DNA of 64,000 nucleotides from JBJMQS01 sp045802605. GTDB lineage: Bacteria; Planctomycetota; Planctomycetia; Gemmatales; Gemmataceae. Shown here piece after piece: positions 30,530 to 39,928 of this stretch. The notes beneath the pieces are model-generated. The model saw only the letters and a list, made by a program, of their open reading frames with translations. It had not been told where the DNA came from and did no database searches. Where the stretch lies: contig JBJMQS010000070.1 of NCBI GenBank assembly GCA_045802605.1, forward strand, positions 139,375 to 203,374, given 5' to 3'. Position numbers and translations under genes: made by a program. Position 1 is the stretch's first letter; each line of letters starts with the position of its first letter.

Positions 30530-31423
30530 CTAATACTGCCGCTGCCTGCGGAGGAGATACTCCAAGAGTGCTTTATCGAAGCTCAAGCCTGTATCCACCG
30601 GAACGTAGTCGATTCGCGCTTTTGCGCACTCGGCCGCGAAATGGTCACGAAACTCAGCCACGGCGCTGAGATAATCGTCTCGGATGCCTTGGGCGTCGAC
30701 CGTGAGCTTCTCGGGCGTTTCAACGTCCGAGAATTCGATCGTGCCGTCGAAGGGGAACCGCGCCTCGGCGTCGTCCAGGATATGGAACACGATGATGTCG
30801 TGCCCGCGATGCCGTAGATGGTAAAGGCTTTCCAGAATCGGCCCCGGTTCCGCCAGCAGGTCGGAGAAGATCATGATCAGCCCGCGCGAGCCGGCCACCG
30901 ATGCCACGCGATGCAAGCTGCCGGCGATGTCGGTCGGCCCGGTCGGCTTCAGGCCCGCGAGTAGACCGAGAATATTGCCCAAATGCGAGCGCCGGCTACG
31001 AGGCGGCAGGCAGGCGCGAATCTCGGTGTCGAACGTGATCAATCCCACCGGGTCGTGCTGACGAATCATCAAGTACCCAAGGGCGGCCGCGAGGCAGACG
31101 GCATAGTCAAACTTCGTTAGCTCACCGCAGTACGTGTAATCCATCGACGCGGAGAGGTCCATCACCAGAAAGCCGGTGAGGTTGGTCTCGGCCTGGAACT
31201 TTTTCAGATAGTACTTATCGGTCTTGGCGAAGACGTTCCAATCGAGGTCCTTGAGGTCGTCGCCGGGTACGTATTTTCGATGTTCGGAGAACTCGACCGA
31301 GAAGCCTTGGAATGGGCTGGCGTGCAGGCCGGACAAAAACCCTTCGACGATGAACTTCGCTCGCAGGTCGAGCCGCGCGACTTGGCGGATGACTTCGGGA
31401 CGAAGATACTTCTCAGCGGTCAT
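30530..31423 (-). CDS. DUF58 domain protein (second copy)
   Basis: The 297 residues have the DUF58 core RKYVPGDDLKDLDW (about 48-61), a MIDAS-like DLSAS near 88-92, and IFSDLLAEP. There is no membrane helix. It heads the cassette DUF58-BatA-VWA on the minus strand, spaced 97 nt from BatA. The same block in the 3536-4414 protein shows the two genes are paralogues. Its MoxR partner is not adjacent; the only MoxR in the window is at 56.8 kb. Confidence 0.9.
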   Translation of the reverse strand: MTAEKYLRPEVIRQVARLDLRAKFIVEGFLSGLHASPFQGFSVEFSEHRKYVPGDDLKDLDWNVFAKTDKYYLKKFQAETNLTGFLVMDLSASMDYTYCGELTKFDYAVCLAAALGYLMIRQHDPVGLITFDTEIRACLPPRSRRSHLGNILGLLAGLKPTGPTDIAGSLHRVASVAGSRGLIMIFSDLLAEPGPILESLYHLRHRGHDIIVFHILDDAEARFPFDGTIEFSDVETPEKLTVDAQGIRDDYLSAVAEFRDHFAAECAKARIDYVPVDTGLSFDKALLEYLLRRQRQY

Positions 31424-31444
31424 GCGCCCATTTTATCAAGAACT

Positions 31445-31541
31445 GAGTTCACCGCAGAGACGCAGAGAGCGCAGAGAAAGAACGGAGAAGATTTGTATTC
31501 TCTGTCTTTCTCTGCGATCTCTGCGTCTCTGCGGTGAACTC
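31445..31541. repeat. Palindromic 3'-end repeat, copy 5
   Basis: Arms at 31445-31468 and 31518-31541 pair perfectly over 24 bp (GAGTTCACCGCAGAGACGCAG and its complement), and pairing continues 13 bp further with one mismatch. The element ends 4 nt before the stop of the beta-barrel gene, on its 3' side. Confidence 0.93.
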
Positions 31542-31545
31542 TTAC

Positions 31546-32865
31546 TCAAAACAGCCAGTTGAACTGGACTTGCGATTCGATTTCGTAGGGCCGCGGGCCT
31601 GTGACGGGCGTGGCGACGCCTAGCGTGAGCACCGAGCGTTGGCCGAGCCCGAAATGCAACCCGCCGGTGAGCACAACGCTATCGACGGAGTCGATTCCGT
31701 TCTTGCCGTTGGTCAGCGGCGAGGAGACGTGCGTTTCAAACGTCGGGGCGATGGAGTTCAGCCAGCCGCCGTCGGAGTCTCGGTAAACGAAGTAACCGAT
31801 GCCCATGTCGTTGAACCAAATCTTGACATCCCGGCGATCGGTCGGCACCGCAATCGAGCTGAAGCCATGAACAAAGAGGCGATCCCAGCTTTGCAGCGCA
31901 CCAAGATAGGGCTGCAAGATCGTCGAATAAAGCCGGGAGCCATCATCGAGTGGAATGCCGCCGCCGGTGGGAGCGGTGATCGCCAGACCGGTGGAGAACG
32001 CGCGTCCCCCGTCCACGTCATTAAACAGCGCATGCTTGAGCACGATGGTCAGGTCGCCAACGCGGGCGCCGTCGAATCCGGGCTCCACGGAGTTCACTTG
32101 CAGGGTCGTCGGGAACTGGGAGAGGCCCGTGACGGCCGCATTGTTTACTGACGTCGTCGGTGAGCTTTGCGATGTTTGCAACACCGGTAGGCGGAAGCCG
32201 ACCGATGTGTTGCCATCGAAGAACGATTTTTCGAAGCCAACCGTTTCGCGGTGGATGTCCATCGGGAAGACGGTCGCGTCGGTGAGATTGGTGCCCAGTT
32301 GGGCAGTGTTGCCGGGCTGGCCTATGGTTGTCGCGGACCCATTCGCCCGCACTGCCACGTTGTGAAACTCGTTGTAGGTGATGAAGGCGCGATCTTGCGG
32401 CTGCGGGCTTTCGTTCTCGGCGATTTTGAACGAGCCGCGACTCAGGGCCACGGTGCAGAATTTGAATTCCTCGGTGGCAGGGCTTTGCACCGGCGTAAGA
32501 ATGACGAGCTGTTGCTGCACGCGACCATCGGCGCCAATGATGATTCTCCTCGATGGAACGATCGACGTTATGGTGGAATTGACAATCACATTGCTGCAGG
32601 CGAGATAGCCCGGGAAGTCGCCGATCATGCGCGGCGCGGAGCTGAGCACGGGAGCCTGGCCGGAGTCTTGCGGGGCGGGGGCGTTTTGCACCTGCGGCGG
32701 CTGAGTCGCGCCGGGCGGCGCGGTGGTGGTTGGTGGACGCGAGGGTTCGGCGGGACGGACCGGCGGCTGGGCCCGCGGCAGTTGCTCGGCGGGCGGCGTT
32801 TGGGCGTACGCCACCGCTCCTAACGTCGCCATGACGAGTGCTGCGAAAGCGTTGCGCACGCGCAT
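31546..32865 (-). CDS. Probable outer-membrane beta-barrel protein
   Basis: The 439 residues have a clear signal peptide (MRVRNAFAALVMATLGAVAYA, cut after AYA). A Pro/Gln/Ala-rich linker follows to about residue 75, then a beta-rich region with alternating hydrophobic strands. The last strand ends ...QVQFNWLF, and a terminal aromatic residue is typical of BAM-inserted outer-membrane proteins. The segment GLHFGLGQRSVLTLGVATPVTG resembles transporter/porin-like families. No substrate can be assigned. A TTTGAC-N6-GTCAAA palindrome lies upstream at 32902-32919. Confidence 0.7.
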   Translation of the reverse strand: MRVRNAFAALVMATLGAVAYAQTPPAEQLPRAQPPVRPAEPSRPPTTTAPPGATQPPQVQNAPAPQDSGQAPVLSSAPRMIGDFPGYLACSNVIVNSTITSIVPSRRIIIGADGRVQQQLVILTPVQSPATEEFKFCTVALSRGSFKIAENESPQPQDRAFITYNEFHNVAVRANGSATTIGQPGNTAQLGTNLTDATVFPMDIHRETVGFEKSFFDGNTSVGFRLPVLQTSQSSPTTSVNNAAVTGLSQFPTTLQVNSVEPGFDGARVGDLTIVLKHALFNDVDGGRAFSTGLAITAPTGGGIPLDDGSRLYSTILQPYLGALQSWDRLFVHGFSSIAVPTDRRDVKIWFNDMGIGYFVYRDSDGGWLNSIAPTFETHVSSPLTNGKNGIDSVDSVVLTGGLHFGLGQRSVLTLGVATPVTGPRPYEIESQVQFNWLF

Positions 32866-32901
32866 GATGGCAATCCTTTGCCGGCCTCGGCGGTCGAAAA
32901 C

Positions 32902-32919
32902 TTTGACGAAACTGTCAAA
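32902..32919. promoter_or_regulatory. TTTGAC-N6-GTCAAA inverted repeat upstream of the beta-barrel gene
   Basis: Six-bp arms lie 37-54 nt upstream of the start at 32865. On the minus strand the site also contains TTGACA, a possible -35 element, but no good -10 box follows at 16-18 nt. It is a weak candidate promoter or operator. Confidence 0.25.
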
Positions 32920-33016
32920 ATCCGGCCCGAAGCGCAGCCTGCGCGCGGATTGGGCCTATCGAGTGTATCGGAACGATTGACGAGGATTCTTCAATTATGC
33001 CGGGAAACTCGGTCCG

Positions 33017-34735
33017 TTATCGCTGGCCAAGCTTGTCGCCGCGTTCGAGCCGAGTGAGCTCGGCGGAGGCCAAAACGTATTCGGTAAAGTCCACGTTTCC
33101 GTGTTCTTTCACCCAGCGCAGATGGACGAGCGCTTTGTCGGTGTCGCCTTTGAGAGCTTGGTCCATGCCGAGATAACATCGTGCCTCGGTTTGCTTGTCG
33201 TTGTCGATGGCGAGTGCCAAAAGTGCGGCCTCGTCGATGTTGCCGCGGAGGTATTTCACGATCGGTAGCGGCCACGCGTCGTCAAGCTTGCCGGCCGAGT
33301 CCGTGAGGAGTTGTTTCGCCAATGGCTCGTTGTGGGCCTGGCGAGCGGCGAGGTGACCGCGGATCACGGCATATGAGGCCCGGTCGCCTTTCCATTTCAA
33401 TCGTTCGGCGAGATTTTGATATCGTTTGGCGGCCTCATCGGGTTGCCGCATCAAAAGTCGAGCCAGGGCGCCATTGGTTTGCGGTAACAGGTCGTTCGGG
33501 TTCAACCGCGACGCCTGATCGTAATCGGCGATAGCTTTCTCATAATCCTTCATCAGGAAGAACGCCCAGCCACGATAGTTGAACGCCAGCGCGTTGTTGC
33601 GATCGAATTGAATCACTTGATTGCTGTCGGCAATTGCGCCGTCGAAGTCCTTGTTGTAAATGCGGGCAAGTGCTCGGTTGTTGAGTGCCAGCGGGCTCTT
33701 GGCGTCGAGTCGCAGGGCCGCATCGTAATCGGCAATAGCGCGGTCGTAGTCTTTCTTGCAGAATAAGACCCAGCCGCGATTATTGAGCACGGCCGGGTCA
33801 TTGGGATCGAGCCGCACTGCTTCGTCGTAATCGGCGATGGCTTTGTTGAGGTCGCTCTTGCTGAACCAAATGCCGGCGCGATTGACGTACGCGGCTACGT
33901 GTCTTGGATCGAGCCCGACGGCTTCGCCGAAATCGGCGAGGGCATTTTCTAGATCGCCCTTGTAGCTGCGTGTCAGGCCGCGGTTGAAATAGGCTTGGGC
34001 AAACTTGGGATTGATCTGAATCGCCTGGTCAAAGTCCGCAACGGCGCGGGCCGGTTCGTTCTTTGCGCTCCAGACGATGCCGCGCAGGTTGTAGCCTTCC
34101 GCGTCTTTGGGATTGATCTGAATGACTTGTTCGCAGTCGGCCAGCGCCCGATCGAGTTCCTTAGTTTCGACCCGCGCCAAGCTGCGATTGATCAGGGCTT
34201 CCGCGAATTTCGGGTCAACTTTGATTGCCTCGTCGTAATCATTGAGCGCCCGGCTGGTATCGTTCTTGCGCTTCCATGCGAGACCGCGCGAGTTGTAATA
34301 CGGTGCATATTTCGGATTCAGGCGAATGCACTCGGTGAAATCGAGAATGGCTTTGTCGGGCTCATTGGCGGACAAGAAACTCTCGCCGCGCATGTGCAGG
34401 GAAAAAGTATCGTTGGGATTCGCCTGAATCCGGGTTGTAAAGTAATTGGCCGCATCGCGAACCAAAACGAAATCGTTCTTATCAGCCCAGCCCTCATGCT
34501 CGCCGTCAAAAATGCGCAGCCAACCATCGCGATCTATTAGCACCGGTAGATTGAGCCGGCCCGAGAACTTGTAGCTCACCTGTACGGCGTTCACCCAGTC
34601 GCCAAAACGGACGTCTTTCGGCGCCTTTGTGGGCAGGACCTTCTCGCCCTTCCAGTCATCCGCGAAAGCACACGGCACAAAAACGGCCGAGACGACGAGT
34701 GCCAGGATTGGCGAAAGCGCACGATGCAGCTTCAT
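33017..34735 (-). CDS. Exported TPR-repeat protein
   Basis: The 572 residues start with a signal peptide (ILALVVSAVFVPCAFA). Residues of about 35-95 form a small SH3-like domain (GDWVNAVQVSYKFSGR, GWADKNDF). About ten TPR units follow from residue 105 to 430, most with the pattern AL.NRG.A....D...AIADYD.AI.L.P. A less regular helical tail ends the protein. TPRs are protein-interaction scaffolds. The gene is 70 nt downstream of the TPR kinase gene in the same direction and may be cotranscribed with it. The location is probably periplasmic. The partner is unknown. Confidence 0.87.
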   Translation of the reverse strand: MKLHRALSPILALVVSAVFVPCAFADDWKGEKVLPTKAPKDVRFGDWVNAVQVSYKFSGRLNLPVLIDRDGWLRIFDGEHEGWADKNDFVLVRDAANYFTTRIQANPNDTFSLHMRGESFLSANEPDKAILDFTECIRLNPKYAPYYNSRGLAWKRKNDTSRALNDYDEAIKVDPKFAEALINRSLARVETKELDRALADCEQVIQINPKDAEGYNLRGIVWSAKNEPARAVADFDQAIQINPKFAQAYFNRGLTRSYKGDLENALADFGEAVGLDPRHVAAYVNRAGIWFSKSDLNKAIADYDEAVRLDPNDPAVLNNRGWVLFCKKDYDRAIADYDAALRLDAKSPLALNNRALARIYNKDFDGAIADSNQVIQFDRNNALAFNYRGWAFFLMKDYEKAIADYDQASRLNPNDLLPQTNGALARLLMRQPDEAAKRYQNLAERLKWKGDRASYAVIRGHLAARQAHNEPLAKQLLTDSAGKLDDAWPLPIVKYLRGNIDEAALLALAIDNDKQTEARCYLGMDQALKGDTDKALVHLRWVKEHGNVDFTEYVLASAELTRLERGDKLGQR

Positions 34736-34805
34736 AGTTGATCCTCAACGTCGGAGATGCGCTGGGCGAAGGAATCACGAAGTGCGTTATATCCCGCCCC
34801 AGGGC

Positions 34806-37142
34806 TCAGGCTTCTTTCATCTGATCGCGTTCGCGGCGGGCCGTTTCGAGGTTCTTGCGGATCTCTTCGTTGTTGGGGAATTGCTGGGCGACTTCCTCGT
34901 AGCGGGCGACGGCCTGATCAAATGTGCGATGGGATTCGGCCGCCCCCGCGGCCTTCTGTGCCCGTGCTAGTGCCAGCAGGGCATTGGCCATCGGCTCGCG
35001 GAACATCGGCAGACCCTGGGCGTTGGTCAAAGCCTTAACCGCTTCCTGCAGGAGGAGCATGCGTTCTTCGCGCGGATTCTGCTCATCTTCGAGTTGGCCC
35101 AGATTCGAGCTGGTGAGGCCGAGCATTCCCTGATAGGTCGCTACCTTCGGGTGCCGCTTGGACATGTCGCGATAGACCACCAGCGCTTCGCGGTATTGTG
35201 CCAACGCTTCGGAGGTCAAATGCTGATCGTGAAACAGCCGGCCAAGTTCGGTCAGGCACGCGGCCAGCTTGGTCTGATAGAGAAGCGATTCACTGGCCCG
35301 CTTCACCAGATCGGTCCAATGGGCTTTTGCTTTTTGGAAAGCGCTGAGCGATTCATTCGACTTCGCTGGGTCATGGCTCAAGAAGCGACCCAGGTTGAAC
35401 CAGCATTGCGCGAGCGAGTCGCGGTACTTCAACTGATCCGGCTTCTGCGCGACGACATTCTTGAGCAGCGTGCACGATTCATCGAATCGTTTGCTCGCCT
35501 CGACAGGCTTGCCCGCAAGCTCCGCATCCATGCCGGCCCGGTTGTACAGGGTCACGCCAAGGTCATGTTCGTCCTCGGCTGCGTGTGTTTCGTTGACCAG
35601 TGCACGCCGCAGGTCTTCGGCCTCTTGGTAAGCGACGGTGGCACGCGCCACATCACCTTTGCGATCAAACGCGCCGGCGATTCGGTTCTTCGCAGTTGCT
35701 AACTCGCGCCGCCATTCCAGATCGTTCGGTTGGGCGGCCAGTTGTTTCTGCGCCAAATCGATCGCTTGTTGATAGGCAGCGACGGCTTCATCCAACTTGG
35801 CGACATCCACGAGCAGCCGGCCCCGTCGCAAGTATGCTTTGACGCTGCGATCGAGCAACTCGCGGTCGACGCCGCCATACTCGGCCAGGCGCATCAGCGA
35901 CCGACTTACGGAATCGAGCATCGCTTGTCGCTGCACCTCGGGGTCGCCCGAACCCGGCAGGTCTTCTTGCTGCAAGATGTCGTCGATGGCGGCCATTGCG
36001 ACTCCGCTCGTTCCAACTGCGCGATCGCGCTGAAGAGCGGCTTCGTGTAGCGCTCGCCATAATCCGACGCTGAGGCACGCGAAAACAATCAGGCTGAGGA
36101 AGCCCACGCCGACAAGTCCGGCAACGGCAGGCCGCCGCTTGGCCCATTTGATCAGTTGAGCTGATCGGCTCAAGGGCCGTGCGACGGTGGGCAAGCCGCT
36201 GATGAAGCGATCGAGGTCCTCGGCCAGAGCAGCCGCCGAGTCATAGCGCTTGGCCGGTGATTTCTCGAGGCACTTCAGGCAGATCGCTTCCAAATCCGGC
36301 GGGACTTTGGCGACCAGCTTCGAAGGTGGCACCGGCTCCTTGTCGAGCAGATCCATCAGCGTGTCGAGCGCGGTCGCTCCTTTGAATGGAGGCCGGCCAG
36401 TCAGGCAGTGGTAGAGAATTGCGCCGAGCGAATAGACATCGGAGAGGGGCGACGAGTTGCCGTCGGATTGCTCCGGCGACATGTAGCTCGGCGTGCCGAT
36501 GATCGTGCCGGCGTGCGTGAGATTCGACGCGGCCTCCCCCGTGCCGGGATCGAACTTCTTCGCCATGCCGAAGTCGGTGATCTTGGGAACCAACGAACTG
36601 GAGTCATGGCTGGTCGAATGACCGGCGGTCTTCCGCATCTCCTTGGTTTCGGTTTGCGTATCGCGCAGCGTTTGTTGGCTGTCTGAAATGAGACGACTTC
36701 GTGCCAACAGCACATTGGCCGGCTTCAAATCGCGGTGAAGGATACCGAGTTCATGCGCGGCTTGCACTGCGTTGGCCAGGGTGCGGACCAACTCGGCGGA
36801 TTCGCGAGCGGGCATGACCGAGTCTTGTAACTGATCGGCGAGCGTGCCGCCGGGGCAAAACTCCATCGCAATGTATGGCAGCCCATCGTGCTGGCCGATT
36901 TCGTAAAGCTGCGCGACGTTGGGATGTTGCAACGCGGCGGCCGCTTCGGCTTCGGTTTGAAAGCGCGCAAGATCCGTGTCGCGCACTTTCTCTCGGGGCA
37001 GAATCATCTTAAGAGCGACGATGCGGCCCAGTGCCGTTTGCTTGGCACGATAGACAACGCCCATCGCCCCACGGCCAAGCTCGCCGAGGATTTCGTAGCC
37101 AGGGATCGATGGCGCGGCGATTAGGCTTGAGTCGGCAGTCAT
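34806..37142 (-). CDS. Ser/Thr protein kinase with membrane helix and TPR domain
   Basis: The 778 residues contain an N-terminal kinase (about 15-320): GRGAMGVVY, VALK, HRDLKPAN, DFG, MSPEQ in place of APE. Between the catalytic loop and DFG there is a ~40-residue Ser/Thr-rich insert (containing SDSQQTLRDTQTET), a possible autophosphorylation site. A membrane helix (VAGLVGVGFLSLIVFACLSVGL) sits at about 345-366. The C-terminal half is helical TPR-like repeats ending in coiled segments, probably outside the cytosol. The architecture is common in planctomycetes. An Uma2 gene lies 15 nt upstream and the TPR gene 70 nt downstream, so the three may share a transcript. Confidence 0.93.
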   Translation of the reverse strand: MTADSSLIAAPSIPGYEILGELGRGAMGVVYRAKQTALGRIVALKMILPREKVRDTDLARFQTEAEAAAALQHPNVAQLYEIGQHDGLPYIAMEFCPGGTLADQLQDSVMPARESAELVRTLANAVQAAHELGILHRDLKPANVLLARSRLISDSQQTLRDTQTETKEMRKTAGHSTSHDSSSLVPKITDFGMAKKFDPGTGEAASNLTHAGTIIGTPSYMSPEQSDGNSSPLSDVYSLGAILYHCLTGRPPFKGATALDTLMDLLDKEPVPPSKLVAKVPPDLEAICLKCLEKSPAKRYDSAAALAEDLDRFISGLPTVARPLSRSAQLIKWAKRRPAVAGLVGVGFLSLIVFACLSVGLWRALHEAALQRDRAVGTSGVAMAAIDDILQQEDLPGSGDPEVQRQAMLDSVSRSLMRLAEYGGVDRELLDRSVKAYLRRGRLLVDVAKLDEAVAAYQQAIDLAQKQLAAQPNDLEWRRELATAKNRIAGAFDRKGDVARATVAYQEAEDLRRALVNETHAAEDEHDLGVTLYNRAGMDAELAGKPVEASKRFDESCTLLKNVVAQKPDQLKYRDSLAQCWFNLGRFLSHDPAKSNESLSAFQKAKAHWTDLVKRASESLLYQTKLAACLTELGRLFHDQHLTSEALAQYREALVVYRDMSKRHPKVATYQGMLGLTSSNLGQLEDEQNPREERMLLLQEAVKALTNAQGLPMFREPMANALLALARAQKAAGAAESHRTFDQAVARYEEVAQQFPNNEEIRKNLETARRERDQMKEA

Positions 37143-37157
37143 GTTTTTCGGCCGTGA

Positions 37158-37877
37158 TCAGCGACGGTGTTCTAACACGTAAACGGGATCGCCGATGGCA
37201 TTCGTTGCCTTCACGATCCGGAAAAATCGACCGTAAACATTTGATTTCACGTATCCTTCGGAATCACTTGACGCCGAATTGTAATGGCTTCCAACCAGAT
37301 GCAGAATCTCGAACGACACGTCGGTGCGAACATCAACCCGCCAAAACTCCTGCACGCCCGAGGCGGCGTAAAGCTCAGGCAATTGCTCATAGTCCTTTTT
37401 TCTCGACGAGCGGCTGACAACCTCCAGCACCATCTCAGGCGAGCCTTCCAGTTCCATAATGCCATTCGGGCCAACGCATTTGCGGACTCTTCCAGTTTGC
37501 AACGCATCGAACGATACGAACGCGGCATCCGGCTCAACCGATAACCCCGACGAAGGATGACTGATGCGCATGCCGTCAGGCAAAAACATGCCGAGACTTT
37601 CGCTGACTACCAAATGAATGAGCGTGTGATACATCGACATCTTCATTTGATTGTGCGACAGCAGTTCTTCCATCGACGCATCCAGCCACAGTGAGTTCTT
37701 GATAAAGTCGATTCGAAGGTCATTCGGATAAGAGCTGGAATTGATCCACGTTCGGAACGTCGCCAGATCGGCGATGCCGCCGGGAACGTCAATCGTGCCG
37801 GCGATGGTTTCGAGGTGTGTTTCCACCGTCGGCAACTTAATCACGATCATTTCGTCGGCGATCACCATATCTATCAC
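37158..37877 (-). CDS. Uma2 family (DUF820) PD-(D/E)XK nuclease-like protein
   Basis: The 239 residues show the Uma2 core: HTLIHLVVSESLG (helix), SVEPDAAFV (EPD metal residues) and MVLEVVSRSSRKKDY (ExV...K-D). The fold is related to PD-(D/E)XK endonucleases, but the biological function of Uma2 proteins is unknown; they are highly amplified in planctomycetes and cyanobacteria. The GTG start at 37877 has an AGAGGG 7 nt upstream; an ATG at 37868 is also possible. It sits 15 nt before the TPR kinase gene. Confidence 0.85.
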   Translation of the reverse strand: MIDMVIADEMIVIKLPTVETHLETIAGTIDVPGGIADLATFRTWINSSSYPNDLRIDFIKNSLWLDASMEELLSHNQMKMSMYHTLIHLVVSESLGMFLPDGMRISHPSSGLSVEPDAAFVSFDALQTGRVRKCVGPNGIMELEGSPEMVLEVVSRSSRKKDYEQLPELYAASGVQEFWRVDVRTDVSFEILHLVGSHYNSASSDSEGYVKSNVYGRFFRIVKATNAIGDPVYVLEHRR

Positions 37878-38014
37878 GAGGAAGCCCTCTGGATGTTAGA
37901 TTCTACCGCGAAGTCGGCTAATTGACTGGCTATTTGATCGCCTAACGGCTAATCTTGCCAAGATCTCGTCGCCAAGGATTTGGTAGACCGCTGATTCGCT
38001 AATCATGGCAAATG

Positions 38015-38551
38015 CTACTTGCCGCGTTCATTAATCCGAATCAAGAGTCGCGATCGCGGAAAATCGATGATTGCACCAGCCTTTGTGAGAATGTCATTTC
38101 CTATAAGTCCATCAACCGTTTTCATATTTCGGTCTGTTAGGCTTCTATTAACTTCAGACACGTCGAAAGCATGAATTGTTCCGCCCGTGTAGGATTGTTG
38201 ACCGATGCGGATTACCTGTGTCCCACATGTCAAGCCCGCATCCCATTTTAAGATTGGGTCCGTGTAGCCTTGCACGGCAGAATCGCGTGTCCATGTCAAA
38301 GGGATGTCTTTAACCCGTTTCGGATCTAACACCGTACATGCTGACCCGGTGTCAATTTCGACGTGTACAAGACGCTCCTGAATTATGACTGGAATTGCCA
38401 GACAGCCGGTGTTGGTTTCAAAGGGTATCGATTCATAGCCCGCTGGGATGGCATCGCTCTGGACAATGATATTTTGGGTCGGCGACGCGGTCGCAAACCA
38501 CGCAACGCTGAAAACTGTCAAGCCAAAGATAATGATGCTGAGAAGCCGCAT
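38015..38551 (-). CDS. Exported retropepsin-like aspartic protease family protein
   Basis: The ATG at 38551 is chosen over one at 38578 because AAGGAAG lies 7 nt before it and it begins a signal peptide (MRLLSIIIFGLTVFSVAWF). The 178-residue protein has one Asp-Thr-Gly motif (VEIDTGSACTVLD, Asp67) and a C-terminal VDGLIGNDILTKAGAIID block, as in single-domain retropepsin-like proteases that act as dimers. Targets are unknown. The base composition looks lower in G+C than in its neighbours, which may hint at transfer. Confidence 0.8.
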   Translation of the reverse strand: MRLLSIIIFGLTVFSVAWFATASPTQNIIVQSDAIPAGYESIPFETNTGCLAIPVIIQERLVHVEIDTGSACTVLDPKRVKDIPLTWTRDSAVQGYTDPILKWDAGLTCGTQVIRIGQQSYTGGTIHAFDVSEVNRSLTDRNMKTVDGLIGNDILTKAGAIIDFPRSRLLIRINERGK

Positions 38552-38558
38552 ACGGAAT

Positions 38559-38565
38559 CTTCCTT
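38559..38565 (-). promoter_or_regulatory. Ribosome binding site of the retropepsin-like gene
   Basis: On the minus strand this reads AAGGAAG, 7 nt before the ATG at 38551. It favours that start over the upstream in-frame ATG at 38578. Confidence 0.6.
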
Positions 38566-38631
38566 TCAGCGATGACATTGCTTAGATCGGAAGTGATTTA
38601 TGTATCATGTGTGCCGTGAATTGATGCGCAC

Positions 38632-39798
38632 TCATGCATTCACTAGCGGCAACTTTTTGCGAGACTCTTTCTTGGGCTCAGCGTGTTCCTGATCCGCTTC
38701 CCAACGGGCCAACTCTTCCAACAGCGCATCAACCATCTCGGCTTCTTGCACGTGGCGGACGATTTCGCCGTTGCGGTAGATGACGCCTTTGCCGTTGCCG
38801 GCCGCGATACCGATGTCGGCTTCTTTCGCTTCGCCGGGGCCGTTGACGACGCAGCCGAGCACGCTGATCTTCACCGGCGTCGATTTGCCTTCGAGCCGCT
38901 TCTCCAGCTCGGCGATGATCTTTTCGAGATCGATCGCCAAGCGGCCACACGTCGGGCAGGCGATCAGTTCTGGCTTGCGGACGCGCCGGCCAGTCGCTTG
39001 CAGGATGTCGTAGCACGCGGCGACTTCGGGCACCGGGTCGCCTAAGAGTGAGACGCGAATCGTGTCGCCGATGCCGTCCAGCAATATCGGTGCGATGCCG
39101 CATGCGGATTTCGTGACGGCATAAGGCGGCTTGCCGGCTTCAGTGACGCCGACGTGCGTTGGGTAGTCGGCCTGCTTGGCATAAAGGCGATATGCTTCAA
39201 CCACCGTGCGCACGTCACTTGATTTCAGCGACACGATCATGTCGCGGTAGCCGACGCTCTCGGCAATCTCGATGTAGCGCAGGGCCGAGTCCACCATCGC
39301 GGGCGGGCAGGGGAAGCCGTACTTCATCGCAAATTCGCGCTCGAGGCTGCCGGCGTTCACGCCGATGCGCATCGGGATCCCTTTGTCCTTGCACTTGCGC
39401 ACAACCTGGCGGAAGCGATCCATGCCGCCGATGTTGCCCGGGTTGATGCGGATCTTGTCCACCGGATGATCGAGAGCCGCGAGGGCCATCTTGTAATCGA
39501 AGTGGATATCGCAGATCAGCGGCACCTTCATCCGCCGTTTGATCTCGGACAAGACCGAAGCATCTTCGGGCTTGGGCACGGTGACGCGGATGAGCTCGCA
39601 GCCCGCCTCTTCGAGAGCATGAATCTGCGCGACAACTTCTTCGACGAGATGCGTGTCGGGCACGGTCATCGACTGGACGCGGATGGGGTTGTCGCCGCCG
39701 ATGCCGACGCCCCCGACTTCGACGACGCGCGTCTTATGTCGTTGGAACGGCGATTCGTAGAGTTGGGCCGGCGGGCTCGCGGCGCCGTTTTCATCCAT
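38632..39798 (-). CDS. ispG: 4-hydroxy-3-methylbut-2-enyl diphosphate synthase
   Basis: The 388-residue iron-sulfur enzyme converts MEcPP to HMBPP in the MEP isoprenoid pathway. Family blocks are GGDNPIRVQSMT, VPLICDIHFDYKMAL, KIRINPGNIG, GVNAGSLE, and the cluster-binding CPTCGR and LGCVVNGPGEA segments (three Cys plus a Glu). The length fits the two-domain bacterial type. No other MEP gene is near. It diverges from the broken AAA ATPase gene. Confidence 0.95.
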   Translation of the reverse strand: MDENGAASPPAQLYESPFQRHKTRVVEVGGVGIGGDNPIRVQSMTVPDTHLVEEVVAQIHALEEAGCELIRVTVPKPEDASVLSEIKRRMKVPLICDIHFDYKMALAALDHPVDKIRINPGNIGGMDRFRQVVRKCKDKGIPMRIGVNAGSLEREFAMKYGFPCPPAMVDSALRYIEIAESVGYRDMIVSLKSSDVRTVVEAYRLYAKQADYPTHVGVTEAGKPPYAVTKSACGIAPILLDGIGDTIRVSLLGDPVPEVAACYDILQATGRRVRKPELIACPTCGRLAIDLEKIIAELEKRLEGKSTPVKISVLGCVVNGPGEAKEADIGIAAGNGKGVIYRNGEIVRHVQEAEMVDALLEELARWEADQEHAEPKKESRKKLPLVNA

Positions 39799-39928
39799 GG
39801 CGGACAGTCTCCAGTTCAGCGGTGTGCACTGCCATTATTACCAGAACGGCCATTTCCGGGGTACCCCGAGGTGGCAGCCTATTCAACTAACCGCGAACCC
39901 GCCGCGGCGATCACCTCTCACTTCGCCC

